From assembly GCF_014199535.1 (NCBI RefSeq), contig NZ_JACHNV010000001.1, forward strand, positions 434,001-498,000: a stretch of DNA of 64,000 nucleotides. Reading direction: 5' to 3'. The translations under genes were made by a program, and so were the position numbers. Numbering within the stretch: the first letter of the stretch is position 1; each line of letters begins with the position of its first letter. Positions 51,096-58,603 of the stretch are shown in pieces. Origin of the DNA: Hymenobacter latericoloratus (GTDB lineage Bacteria; Bacteroidota; Bacteroidia; Cytophagales; Hymenobacteraceae). Under the pieces are notes generated by a model. The model was not told where the DNA came from and did no database searches. It saw nothing but the letters and a program-made list of their open reading frames with translations.

Positions 51096-51178
51096 GCCAG
51101 AGTGGTGTAATGGTAGCCACGAGGGACTTAAAATCCCTTGTCTTCACGGACGTACGGGTTCGAGTCCCGTCTCTGGTA
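51096..51178 (+). tRNA. tRNA-Leu (TAA anticodon)
   Basis: An 83-nt class II tRNA with a long variable arm. The acceptor arms gccagag and ctctggt pair with one G:U. The anticodon arm aggga-cttaaaa-tccct gives anticodon TAA. The T arm is acggg-ttcgagt-cccgt. The CCA end is not encoded (acaag follows). It lies 152 bp upstream of the tyrosine recombinase remnant. Confidence 0.9.
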
Positions 51179-51198
51179 CAAGTACTTACAACCGGAAG

Positions 51199-51242
51199 AC
51201 CCGGAAAATGCCTTCTCAGTTAGCAGAAGGGGTTTTCCGGGT
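51199..51242 (+). terminator. Terminator after tRNA-Leu
   Basis: Outer arms acccggaaaa (51199-51208) and ttttccgggt (51233-51242) plus an inner stem ccttct/agaagg form a composite hairpin followed by six Ts. Confidence 0.85.
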
Positions 51243-51330
51243 TTTTTGCGTTCACGCCATCGGTACTCTGCAACGCGAAATATGGACTGTACAAAGGGAG
51301 GTTCGCCACCCCACACGCCACCCATTCCGG

Positions 51331-52641
51331 ATGAACACACAATTCGTACTTCGCCGCAACAAAATGGACAGCGCGGGGCGCTGCCCGGTTGTTTTCAATG
51401 CCTACTTCGGTGGGCTACGCCTTCGCCATTCTACAGGCGAAATGTGCAAGCCTTCTGAGTGGAACGAGGACAAGCAAAGGTTTCGGTCCTCCTATCCACT
51501 GGCTGAGGAGGCAAACCTGTATCTGTCCCGGCTGATGACGGATGCCTTGGCCTAGTGGCGCAAACGGCGGGCCTCGGGCGAAGCACCTACTGTCGAGGGG
51601 CTGAAAGCAGTTCTGAAGCCGGCAGCAGAGTTGGTAGAACAGGAAGAGAAGCCGCAATCGGTGATGGGCATATTCGAGGAGCACTGGCAGTCGCTGCAGG
51701 CGCGGGGCTATGCGCACTACACGTTGCGGCAGCGCAAGATGCTGGGCTCGTGGCTGAGCGCCTACGAGCAGGACCAGGGCGAGCTGCTAAACCCCTGCAC
51801 GTATGACCTGGCGACGCATGACCGGGTGCTGAACTACCTGCGCTTGCAGCGCAATCTGGCACAAAACACGGTGGCCTCGTTCGTGCGGGGGCTAAAAGTG
51901 TTTCTGCGCTGGTGCCGGGAAGAGCGTGGGCTGGTAGTGCCGGTGGAGCTGCGCAAGCTGCAGGGGCGACACGCCGACGTGTTGAAGATGTGGCTGACGG
52001 CCAACAACCTCACGGCCCTGGCCGCGGCCGAGCTGCCGGAGTACCTCACGCGGGTGCGGGACGTGCTCTTGTTCTGCTGCTACACAGGGCTGCGCTACTC
52101 GGACGTATTCGCCCTGCAACGCGGCAACCTGCACCAGTGGGACGGGGGCCTGATTCTGCGGCTGGTGCAGACCAAAACCCGTACCGGCGTAAGCATCTAC
52201 CTGACGGAGGCGGCGCGGGCCATCCTGGACAAATACGCCGACCCCGGGCGGGTGCGCCTGCTGCCGGTGCTGGCCAACCAGGTAATGAACCGCTACCTGA
52301 AGCGCGTGGGCAAAGCGGCCGGGCTGCTGGATGAAGTGGTGGTGACGACGGTAGTGGGCGGGGAAGTGTTGAAAAAGTCGGTGCCGCGCTACGAGCTGCT
52401 GACCAGCCACACGGCCCGGCACACCTTCGCCACGCAGAGCCTGCTGCGGGGCATGCCGGTAGAGGTGCTGCAGAAGGTAATGGGGCACGCGAAGATTCAA
52501 ACTGCGCTGGTGTATGCCAAGGTGGTGGAAGAGCTGCAGCACCAAACCATGCGTCGCATCTGGGAAGGTCAGGGCGCCGCGACAGTCAACGTGGGGGCGC
52601 GGGCCAGCCAGATCTGCGCAGCAGAACCCATGGCCGCTTGA
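51331..52641 (+). pseudogene. Tyrosine recombinase (integrase) interrupted by an in-frame TAG
   Basis: The reading frame from ATG 51331 to TAA-free 52641 encodes a Bacteroidota-type integrase, broken by TAG at 51553-51555. Before it lies the arm-binding domain (MNTQFVLRRNKMDSAGRCPV, HSTGEMCKPSEWNEDKQRF). After it the same frame gives the SAM-like core-binding domain (YTLRQRKMLGSWL) and a complete catalytic domain: Arg in TGLRYSDVF, Lys in VQTKTRTGVS, SHTARHTFATQS, GHAKI and Tyr in ALVYAKVVEEL. Only the stop seems to disable it. Restart at a downstream GTG (51631) would give a protein lacking the arm domain. Confidence 0.85.
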
Positions 52642-52909
52642 CCCAAGGGCGAGCGGGACGGCGCCGGCCCGCCGGCTTGGCGCCGCTAGTTTCGTCAATA
52701 GACAAGAGATAAGGCAGAGCTGCTAGCAGAAACTCCCCTGCGGTATAAATAGCCGAGTACGCCGGGGCTGAAACTTCATGCGCGTAAGCGGGGCGTTGCG
52801 GGTGGCAGCAATCTGCTGACAGTGGTCAGAAAGGCAATCTGTTGCGCACTAACCGGGTGCGTGGTAACCGCAGGTTGATGGCAGCAAGGGAACAAAAAAA
52901 GAAGCTAAC
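52642..52909. other. Gap between integrase remnant and sulfur genes
   Basis: No gene is recognised. It contains a short GC-rich stretch followed by a purine-rich run (aacaaaaaaagaag near 52890-52905) leading into the ArsR promoter. I could not find a copy of the tRNA-Leu 3' end here. Confidence 0.4.
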
Positions 52910-52940
52910 TTGTATACATGAACAAATGATCATACATTTG
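52910..52940 (+). promoter_or_regulatory. Promoter and candidate ArsR operator of the sulfur cluster
   Basis: TTG at 52910-52912 and TACATTTG at 52933-52940 form a Bacteroidota promoter with a 20-bp spacer. The perfect inverted repeat caaatg-atcata-catttg (52923-52940) covers the -7 box, so a repressor bound there would block transcription. The ArsR ATG is 10 bp downstream. A related motif (atgaacaa) recurs in the promoter of the next gene at about 53292. Confidence 0.72.
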
Positions 52941-52949
52941 CAGCGCCTT

Positions 52950-53267
52950 ATGACACCGACCACCGCCACTGCCGATCTGAATCTGACCACCGAACGGATG
53001 GAGAAGGTGGCGTTTATCCTCAAGACGACGGCCCACCCTACCCGGATTGCCATTGTGCAGCTGTTGGCTAACCAGGAAAGCCTCTCCGTAAGCGACATCA
53101 GTGAAAAGCTGGGCGTGGAGCAGAGCCTACTGTCGCATCACCTGACGGGTATGAAGCTTAAAGGCATTCTGGATAGCTCCCGCGCGGGTAAAAACATCTT
53201 TTACTCGTTGAAGATGCGCGAGGTGGTGGACGTGATTCAGTGCCTGGCCGCGTGCACCTTCCTGTAG
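52950..53267 (+). CDS. ArsR/SmtB-family repressor of the sulfur cluster
   Basis: A 105-residue winged-helix repressor. The HTH is LSVSDISEKLGVEQSLLSHH (residues ~45-64) with the wing SSRAGKNIFYSL. The only cysteines are C98 and C102 near the C-terminus (IQCLAACTFL), which could form a disulfide or persulfide switch as in SqrR/BigR-type regulators, but the spacing differs from SqrR. ATG at 52950 is used. It leads a set of sulfur-handling genes, and an operator-like repeat overlaps its own promoter, so it probably represses both itself and the neighbours until reduced sulfur species arrive. Confidence 0.85.
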   Translation: MTPTTATADLNLTTERMEKVAFILKTTAHPTRIAIVQLLANQESLSVSDISEKLGVEQSLLSHHLTGMKLKGILDSSRAGKNIFYSLKMREVVDVIQCLAACTFL

Positions 53268-53279
53268 GCTCCGGTTTTT

Positions 53280-53334
53280 TTTGCCAAAACACATGAACAA
53301 GATTTCATAAGTACATACGTTCACTTGTTTATTC
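53280..53334 (+). promoter_or_regulatory. Candidate operator region of the TauE/SafE gene
   Basis: The 55 bp carry atgaacaag near 53292-53300 and the broken complement cttgtttattcat near 53324-53336, giving a partial inverted repeat. The atgaacaa half-site also occurs at 52918-52925 upstream of the ArsR gene, so the same repressor may bind both. No exact TAnnTTTG box is present. Confidence 0.45.
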
Positions 53335-54150
53335 ATGCAGCACGCTCTCGGATATTTCGCGGCTATTTTTATTGGGTTGTCGCTGGGGATTATGGGCGGG
53401 GGCGGCTCCATCCTCACCGTGCCGGTGCTGGTGTACCTGATGGGCGTGAGCCCGGTGCTGAGCACGGCTTACTCGCTGTTCGTGGTGGGTTCCACCTCCG
53501 TGGTGGGCGCCTCAGGCTACTTCCGCAAGGGGCTGGTGTCGCTGAAAACGGCCGTGGTTTTCCTGCTGCCTTCGCTGCTGGCCGTGTTTGCGGTGCGCAA
53601 GCTGCTGATGCCAGCCATTCCGCACGAGTTATTCACCGTGGGCAGTATCGTCTTCACGAAAGATCTGCTGGTGCTGGTGGCCTTCGCCGTGCTGATGATC
53701 GGGGCGGCCGTGTCGATGATTCGCAGCCAGCAGGCCGAAGAAGTGCTGGACGAAGAATTGCCCCAGCGGCAGGCTTTCAACTACCCGCTGATTCTGGGCA
53801 TCGGCTTGGGGGTGGGTACGCTCACGGGGTTTGTGGGGGCGGGCGGCGGCTTCCTCATCATCCCGGCCCTGGTGCTGGGGGCGCGCCTGCCTATGAAGCT
53901 GGCCGTGGGTACCTCCTTAGTCATTATTGCCCTGAACTCGCTGATCGGCTTTACCGGCGACCTGAGCGCGGGCACCCCTATTGCCTGGACCTTCCTGCTC
54001 GGCTTCCTGGCCTTTGCCCTGGTGGGCATCGTGCTGGGCACCTACCTGGCCCGCTTTATCCCCGGGGCCAAGCTCAAACCGGCCTTCGGCTGGTTTACCC
54101 TGGTCATGGGCACATTCATTCTGCTGCGTGAGCTGGTGCTTGCGCCATAA
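53335..54150 (+). CDS. TauE/SafE (TSUP) family sulfite/organosulfur exporter
   Basis: A 271-residue inner-membrane transporter with about eight segments in two homologous halves. The family repeats are visible: GIMGGGGSILTVPVLVYLMG and FVGAGGGFLIIPALVLGA, then PMKLAVGTSLVIIALNSLIG. TSUP proteins move sulfite, sulfoacetate or other sulfur anions across the inner membrane. The gene is 67 bp downstream of the ArsR repressor and 94 bp upstream of the MBL-rhodanese gene, in the same direction, so it is part of a sulfur cluster. The cargo could be sulfite made by persulfide oxidation. Confidence 0.88.
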   Translation: MQHALGYFAAIFIGLSLGIMGGGGSILTVPVLVYLMGVSPVLSTAYSLFVVGSTSVVGASGYFRKGLVSLKTAVVFLLPSLLAVFAVRKLLMPAIPHELFTVGSIVFTKDLLVLVAFAVLMIGAAVSMIRSQQAEEVLDEELPQRQAFNYPLILGIGLGVGTLTGFVGAGGGFLIIPALVLGARLPMKLAVGTSLVIIALNSLIGFTGDLSAGTPIAWTFLLGFLAFALVGIVLGTYLARFIPGAKLKPAFGWFTLVMGTFILLRELVLAP

Positions 54151-54244
54151 GTGGCTGACTGGTAACCTGGTAAGTAGCTTTTTGCACCGCCTTTCTCCAT
54201 CTTCTTTATTCCGCTTTCCTTTCCTCACTCAATTGCGTTTAGCC

Positions 54245-55579
54245 ATGAAAATTGAACAGTTTGAAGACAAGAGCCTGGCCCATTTCTCCTACGCCATTCT
54301 CAGCGAGTGTGCCCGCCAGGTTGTGCTGATCGACCCGGCCCGCGACCCGCAGCCCTACTACGACTTTGCCGAGGCCCATAACGCCAGCATCGTCAGCATC
54401 ATCGAAACCCATCCCCACGCTGACTTCGTGAGCAGCCACCTGGAAATTGCCCAGCAAACCGGCGCTACCATTCGGGTAAGCAAGCTGCTGGGCGCCGACT
54501 ACCCCCACCAGGCCTTCGACGAAGGTCAGACCTTCACGGTGGGCCAGCTCACCTTCCGGGCCCTGAACACACCCGGCCACTCGCCCGACTCGCTCAGCAT
54601 CGTGCTCAGCCGCAACGGCCAGGACGAGGCCGTGTTTACCGGCGACACGCTGTTCATCGGGGACGTGGGCCGGCCCGACCTGCGCGAGCAGGCCGGCAAC
54701 CTGACGGCCAAGCGTGAGGAGTTGGCCCGGCAGCTGTACCACTCCCTGCGCGACAAGCTCATGCCGCTCGACGGCACGGTGCTAGTGTACCCCGCCCACG
54801 GCGCCGGCTCGCTCTGCGGCAAGGCCCTGAGCGGGGCTAGCAGCAGCACCATTGCCGACGAGAAGTTTGGCAACCCCATGCTGCGGGACCTTAGCGAAGC
54901 GGAATTCGTGCAAGAGCTGCTCCAAGACCAGCCCTTTATCCCGAAGTACTTCGGCTACGATGTGGCCCTGAACAAGGCCGGTGCCCCCGCCTATGCGCCT
55001 AGCGTGCAGCAGGTGCCGCGCTTGGCCGCCGGCGCGGCCCTGCAGGCCGGCGTACTGGTAGTGGATGCCCGCCCTGAAGCCGAGTTTAAGAAAGGCCACG
55101 TGGAAGGCGCTATCAACATACAGCAGGGCGGCAAGTTTGAAACCTGGCTAGGCTCCATCGTGGGGCCGGACGAGCCGTTCTACCTGGTGGCCGCCGACGA
55201 GGCGGCGCAGGAAGACCTGATCCGGAAAGCGGCTAAAATCGGCTACGAGACCCTGATCAAGGGGGCACTGGTGGGCACGCCGGCTACCGAGGCTACTATG
55301 CCGCAACTGGAGGTGGAGCAGTTCCGCCAGCATCCGGAGCAGTACACCATTGTGGATATCCGCGCTGCCACGGAGCACCGCGACGAGCCCCTGTTTGCCG
55401 GTTCGCTCAACATTCCGCTGCCCGAGTTGCGGGAGCGGGCCCAGGAAATTCCCGCCGGCAGGCCCGTGGTGGTCCACTGCGCCGGGGGCTACCGCTCGGC
55501 GGCCGGCAGTAGCATCGTGGCCCCGGCCCTGCCCGGCACCGACGTGTTCGACTTAAGTGAGGCAGTGAAATCCTTTTAG
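54245..55579 (+). CDS. Persulfide dioxygenase-sulfurtransferase (MBL fold with two rhodanese domains, CstB-like)
   Basis: A 444-residue cytosolic enzyme. Residues ~1-240 are the ETHE1/Blh-type metallo-beta-lactamase fold: SIIETHPHADFVSSHLEI, NTPGHSPDSLSIVL, FTGDTLFIGDVGRPDL and VYPAHGAGSLCGKAL hold the iron ligands. Residues ~270-345 form a rhodanese domain without the catalytic Cys (YLVAADEAAQ). Residues ~350-440 form a second, active-type rhodanese with HCAGGYRSA. The layout matches CstB-type enzymes that turn persulfides into sulfite/thiosulfate. It lies between the TauE/SafE and YeeE genes in a sulfur cluster. Confidence 0.88.
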   Translation: MKIEQFEDKSLAHFSYAILSECARQVVLIDPARDPQPYYDFAEAHNASIVSIIETHPHADFVSSHLEIAQQTGATIRVSKLLGADYPHQAFDEGQTFTVGQLTFRALNTPGHSPDSLSIVLSRNGQDEAVFTGDTLFIGDVGRPDLREQAGNLTAKREELARQLYHSLRDKLMPLDGTVLVYPAHGAGSLCGKALSGASSSTIADEKFGNPMLRDLSEAEFVQELLQDQPFIPKYFGYDVALNKAGAPAYAPSVQQVPRLAAGAALQAGVLVVDARPEAEFKKGHVEGAINIQQGGKFETWLGSIVGPDEPFYLVAADEAAQEDLIRKAAKIGYETLIKGALVGTPATEATMPQLEVEQFRQHPEQYTIVDIRAATEHRDEPLFAGSLNIPLPELRERAQEIPAGRPVVVHCAGGYRSAAGSSIVAPALPGTDVFDLSEAVKSF

Positions 55580-55699
55580 CCTGCCGCGGCACCGGCTACC
55601 GGCCGGGCCGTGAACCCCAATGGCGCCGCGCCCGACTTCGCCCGCCGCGGGTTGGGTACCACGTAGCCTCTTGTATTCGTTTCTGTAACTGCTCATTTC

Positions 55700-56260
55700 A
55701 TGCTTGACTTACTTCGCCAGCCCTGGCCCTGGTACGTGGCCGGCCCGCTGATTGGGCTGACCGTGCCCGCCCTGCTGCTCATTGGCAACAAGGCCTTGGG
55801 CATCAGCTCCTCGCTGCGCCACGTGTGCGCCGCCTGCGTGCCCGCCGGCATTCCCTTCCTAACCTACAACTGGCGGGCCGAGGCCTGGAATCTGTTTTTT
55901 GTGCTGGGCATTGCCCTCGGTGGGTTCATTGGCTACCGGGTGCTGGGCCACCCCGACATGGTGGCCATTTCGGCCGAAACGGTGCGGGACCTGCAAGCGC
56001 AGCTGCACCTAACCGACTTCTCGGGCTTGTTGCCCAACGAGCTGTTTGCCCTGGAAAATCTGGCGAACTGGAAGGGCTGGGTGTTCCTGGTGTTGGGGGG
56101 CTTTCTGGTGGGCTTCGGCACGCGCTACGCCGGCGGCTGCACCTCGGGGCACGCCATTTCGGGCCTCTCGAACCTGCAGTGGGTATCCTTGGTAGCCGTG
56201 GTGGGCTTCTTTGTGGGCGGCCTGCTGATGACCTGGGTATTCTATCCGCTGCTGTTTTAA
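55700..56260 (+). CDS. YeeE/YedE-family sulfur transporter, N-half protein
   Basis: A 186-residue inner-membrane protein with about four segments. The family cysteine motifs appear: [15 protein letters not shown] near residue 40 and [18 protein letters not shown] near 140. In the YeeE/TsuA family these Cys residues pass thiosulfate through the membrane. The typical single-chain protein is ~340 residues; here it is split in two, the second half being the gene 14 bp downstream. It is the fourth gene of the sulfur cluster. A 120-bp gap separates it from the dioxygenase gene. Confidence 0.85.
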   Translation: MLDLLRQPWPWYVAGPLIGLTVPALLLIGNKALGISSSLRHVCAACVPAGIPFLTYNWRAEAWNLFFVLGIALGGFIGYRVLGHPDMVAISAETVRDLQAQLHLTDFSGLLPNELFALENLANWKGWVFLVLGGFLVGFGTRYAGGCTSGHAISGLSNLQWVSLVAVVGFFVGGLLMTWVFYPLLF

Positions 56261-56273
56261 CCTGCCTTACTCC

Positions 56274-56684
56274 ATGAAAAATCTGAAATACCTGGTGCTG
56301 GGCGTGCTGTTCGGCATCATCCTCACGAAAAGCGAGGTAGTGAGCTGGTGGCGCATTCAGGAAATGTTCCGCTTCCAGAGCTTCCACATGTACGGGGTCA
56401 TTGGCTCGGCCATCCTGGTGGGCCTGGTGTCGATTCAGCTCATCAAGCGCAACCGCCTCCGCAGCCTAGATGGGCAGCTGATCACCCTGGCCGACAAGGA
56501 ATATACGCATGGTACCTGGATTGGCGGCATCCTCTTCGGCTTGGGTTGGGCGCTGACCGGCGCTTGCCCCGGCCCCATGTTCGCGCAGCTGGGCAGCGGG
56601 GTAGCCGGGGCGGCGGTGCTGCTACTGGCGGCCTTGGCCGGTACCTGGACCTACAGCGCCCTGCGCGAGCGGCTGCCCCATTAA
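56274..56684 (+). CDS. YeeE/YedE-family transporter, C-half protein (DUF6691 type)
   Basis: A 136-residue membrane protein with four segments, the second half of the split transporter. It opens MKNLKYLVLGVLFGIILTKS and contains SWWRIQEMFRFQSFHMYGVI, GTWIGGILFGLGWALTGACP and GPMFAQLGSGV; the GACPGP turn holds the conserved Cys. It starts 14 bp after the first half and is therefore co-expressed. Together the pair likely imports thiosulfate or a similar sulfur species, or releases it. It is the last gene of the cluster; beyond it is a truncated T9SS gene. Confidence 0.85.
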   Translation: MKNLKYLVLGVLFGIILTKSEVVSWWRIQEMFRFQSFHMYGVIGSAILVGLVSIQLIKRNRLRSLDGQLITLADKEYTHGTWIGGILFGLGWALTGACPGPMFAQLGSGVAGAAVLLLAALAGTWTYSALRERLPH

Positions 56685-56754
56685 AGCCTTGCCCCCAGAT
56701 GAGTATTGGCTCGGTTCTATTTACGCGGCCTGCCAAATTGCTGATTGGTAGATA

Positions 56755-57036
56755 GTTAGACGAGAACTTGGCCCAGGCTACCGCGCCGGTAGTAGTGTAG
56801 CGGGCCACGTACAGTACCCGCCGGCTGCTTCTGACCACCTGAGAACCAAACCGGATGCCCCCGTAGTCTGACTGGCCCGTAACGTAGCTGTTGCCCGCGG
56901 CATCGGTGGTTACGCTTTTGGCCGTAACGGCCGCACCGGAGCTGGTAAGCTGATTTGCCCAGTGTCAGCTAGACTGGGCGGCGGCACGAAGGCTGCCGAA
57001 TAGCAGTAGCAGTAGCAGTAGCAGAAGTGTTTTCAT
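56755..57036 (-). pseudogene. Truncated N-terminus of a T9SS beta-propeller (SBBP-like) protein
   Basis: ATG at 57034-57036 reads MKTLLLLLLLLLFGSLRAAA-QSS, then TGA at 56965-56967. The same frame continues HWANQLTSSGAAVTAKSVTT, DAAGNSYVTGQSDYGG and VLYVARYTTTGAVAWAKFSS, the pattern of SBBP-repeat T9SS proteins, and then changes to unrelated sequence near 56755. So it is a fragment with an in-frame stop and a lost C-terminal part. The Leu run is encoded by a 6-bp repeat (agcagt) at about 57002-57025. The end of the similarity lies 70 bp from the last sulfur gene and probably marks the border of an inserted segment. Confidence 0.8.
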
Positions 57037-57398
57037 AACTACAGCAGGAAAGAGGGTGGGATGTAGGCATAGCTGCAGGCAGATGCCGGAGCCCGGTAGG
57101 CGCTGAGCAGAAATGCGGCAACCTAGCCCTAGAGGCTACGCCGTCTTAGCGAAAGAGAATAGAACAGCCCGGCAATGCGGGACAGCAACACTGATTATCA
57201 ACAACTTCGGGCGCTGAATACACCTGAATTATTCAGATGAGTTATAGCGGTTATATATTTTGTTATAAATAAACATGTGCAACGCGTGGCCCGCTGGAGT
57301 TGCTATAAGGAAAACAGATGTCCTGCCGCGCAGCCGGTGGTAGCGGTACTGAGCCGGTTTCTCTACCTTTAAGCCTCTTAGACCTGTTTTGCTCCCGT
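57037..57398. other. AT-rich gap upstream of the MoxR gene
   Basis: No gene is seen. The stretch 57226-57285 is AT-rich (ttatatattttgttataaat). TACCTTTA at 57364-57371 is one base from the -7 consensus and lies 27 bp ahead of the MoxR ATG. Confidence 0.45.
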
Positions 57399-58382
57399 AT
57401 GATGCCTCCGCAACCCGCTTCGGTGCCCGACTACCAGCAGAAAATCAAGCAAGTCTTTGCCGAGGTGGGCAAAGTGGTGGTGGGGCAGCACTACATGCTG
57501 AACCGGTTGCTGATTGGCCTCTTTACCGGCGGACATATTTTGCTGGAAGGGGTGCCGGGTTTGGCCAAAACCCTCACCATTAGCACCTTGTCCAAGGTGC
57601 TGCACCTGCACTTTCAGCGCGTACAATTCACCCCCGACCTGCTGCCCTCTGACCTGGTAGGCACCATGATTTACAACCAGAATCAGTCGGAGTTTGAGGT
57701 GAAAAAGGGCCCCATCTTCGCCAACCTGGTTTTGGCCGACGAGGTAAACCGCTCCCCGGCCAAAGTGCAGAGCGCACTGCTGGAGGCCATGCAGGAGAAG
57801 CAGGTCACCATCGGCGAAACTACGTACCCGCTGGATCTGCCATTTTTGGTGCTGGCCACGCAAAACCCGGTGGAGCAGGAAGGTACCTACCCCCTGCCCG
57901 AAGCCCAGGTGGACCGCTTCATGATGAAGGTGTACGTGGACTACCTCAAGAAAACCGACGAGCTGGAGGTGATGCGCCGCATGGCCAACATGAGCTACGT
58001 GGGCGAGGTAAGCCCGGTGCTGACCAAGGAAGACATCTTCGGTATCCGGCAGCAGATCAACCAGGTGCAGATTTCCGAAACGCTGGAGAAATACATTATT
58101 GAGTTGGTGTTTGCCACCCGCAAGCCCGCCGAGTACGACCTCACGGAGTTTCAGCAGTACGTGCAGTTTGGCGTGAGCCCCCGGGCCAGCATTGCCCTGC
58201 ACCGGGCAGCCAAGGCCGTAGCCTTTCTGGATGAGCGCGACTACGTGCTGCCCGAAGACATCAAGGAGGTAGCCACCGACGTGCTCAACCACCGCATCCT
58301 GCTCAACTACGAAGCCGAGGCCGACGGCATCCGAACCCAGGATTTGATTGAAGCCATCCTGCGCAAAGTTCCGATTAGCTAA
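57399..58382 (+). CDS. MoxR-family AAA ATPase
   Basis: A 327-residue MoxR AAA+ protein. The Walker A is LLEGVPGLAKTLTISTL, Walker B is ANLVLADEVNRSPAKVQSAL, the MoxR-specific stretch is EAMQEKQVTIGE and sensor 1 is VLATQNPVEQEGTYPLPEAQ. The C-terminal lid domain contains VSPRASIALHRAAKAVAFL. MoxR proteins act as chaperones for metal or cofactor insertion, often beside DUF58 and VWA genes; none is next to this one, so it stands alone here. ATG at 57399 is preferred, since the preceding in-frame residues are unrelated. Confidence 0.9.
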   Translation: MMPPQPASVPDYQQKIKQVFAEVGKVVVGQHYMLNRLLIGLFTGGHILLEGVPGLAKTLTISTLSKVLHLHFQRVQFTPDLLPSDLVGTMIYNQNQSEFEVKKGPIFANLVLADEVNRSPAKVQSALLEAMQEKQVTIGETTYPLDLPFLVLATQNPVEQEGTYPLPEAQVDRFMMKVYVDYLKKTDELEVMRRMANMSYVGEVSPVLTKEDIFGIRQQINQVQISETLEKYIIELVFATRKPAEYDLTEFQQYVQFGVSPRASIALHRAAKAVAFLDERDYVLPEDIKEVATDVLNHRILLNYEAEADGIRTQDLIEAILRKVPIS

Positions 58383-58407
58383 GGGGTATAGGGCTGAGTG
58401 TGAGGGC

Positions 58408-58594
58408 AAGAGGGGTTGGGGGTAGAAGGGGTTTGAGGTGGTAAAGGGGGTAGGCAAAATAGCGACCCAAGGGGCGAAACTCTCTCCCTCCAACCCCTCC
58501 ACTGCTCAGCTCAGGAATTGAGGCCTGTAACCACTCCCAACCTCACCCCTGTACACTCCCAATCCCTCCTAAACTCCTACCCCCAACCCCTCTT
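58408..58594. repeat. Inverted repeat in the MoxR-methyltransferase gap
   Basis: Arms aagaggggttgggggtag (58408-58425) and ctacccccaacccctctt (58577-58594) are perfectly complementary over 18 nt with about 150 nt between. The interval contains further pieces of the same theme (ctccctccaacccctcc). The whole gap is strongly purine/pyrimidine-biased and has no gene. Confidence 0.8.
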
Positions 58595-58603
58595 ACCCTT
58601 CCG

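Noticed and set aside
51553..51555. TAG in the integrase read as an amino acid (pyrrolysine or suppression)
   Set aside because: Nothing supports recoding in this phylum; a nonsense mutation is simpler.
56965..56967. TGA in the T9SS fragment read as selenocysteine
   Set aside because: The context is a signal-peptide boundary, no SECIS-like hairpin is evident, and the gene is truncated anyway.
57000..57028. Short repeat agcagt as a phase-variation switch
   Set aside because: It is a hexamer, so length change stays in frame, and it lies in a dead gene; it only lengthens the Leu run of the signal peptide.
51096..57300. Attachment-site duplication of the tRNA-Leu 3' end
   Set aside because: I looked for gagtcccgtctctggta further on and did not see a second copy.
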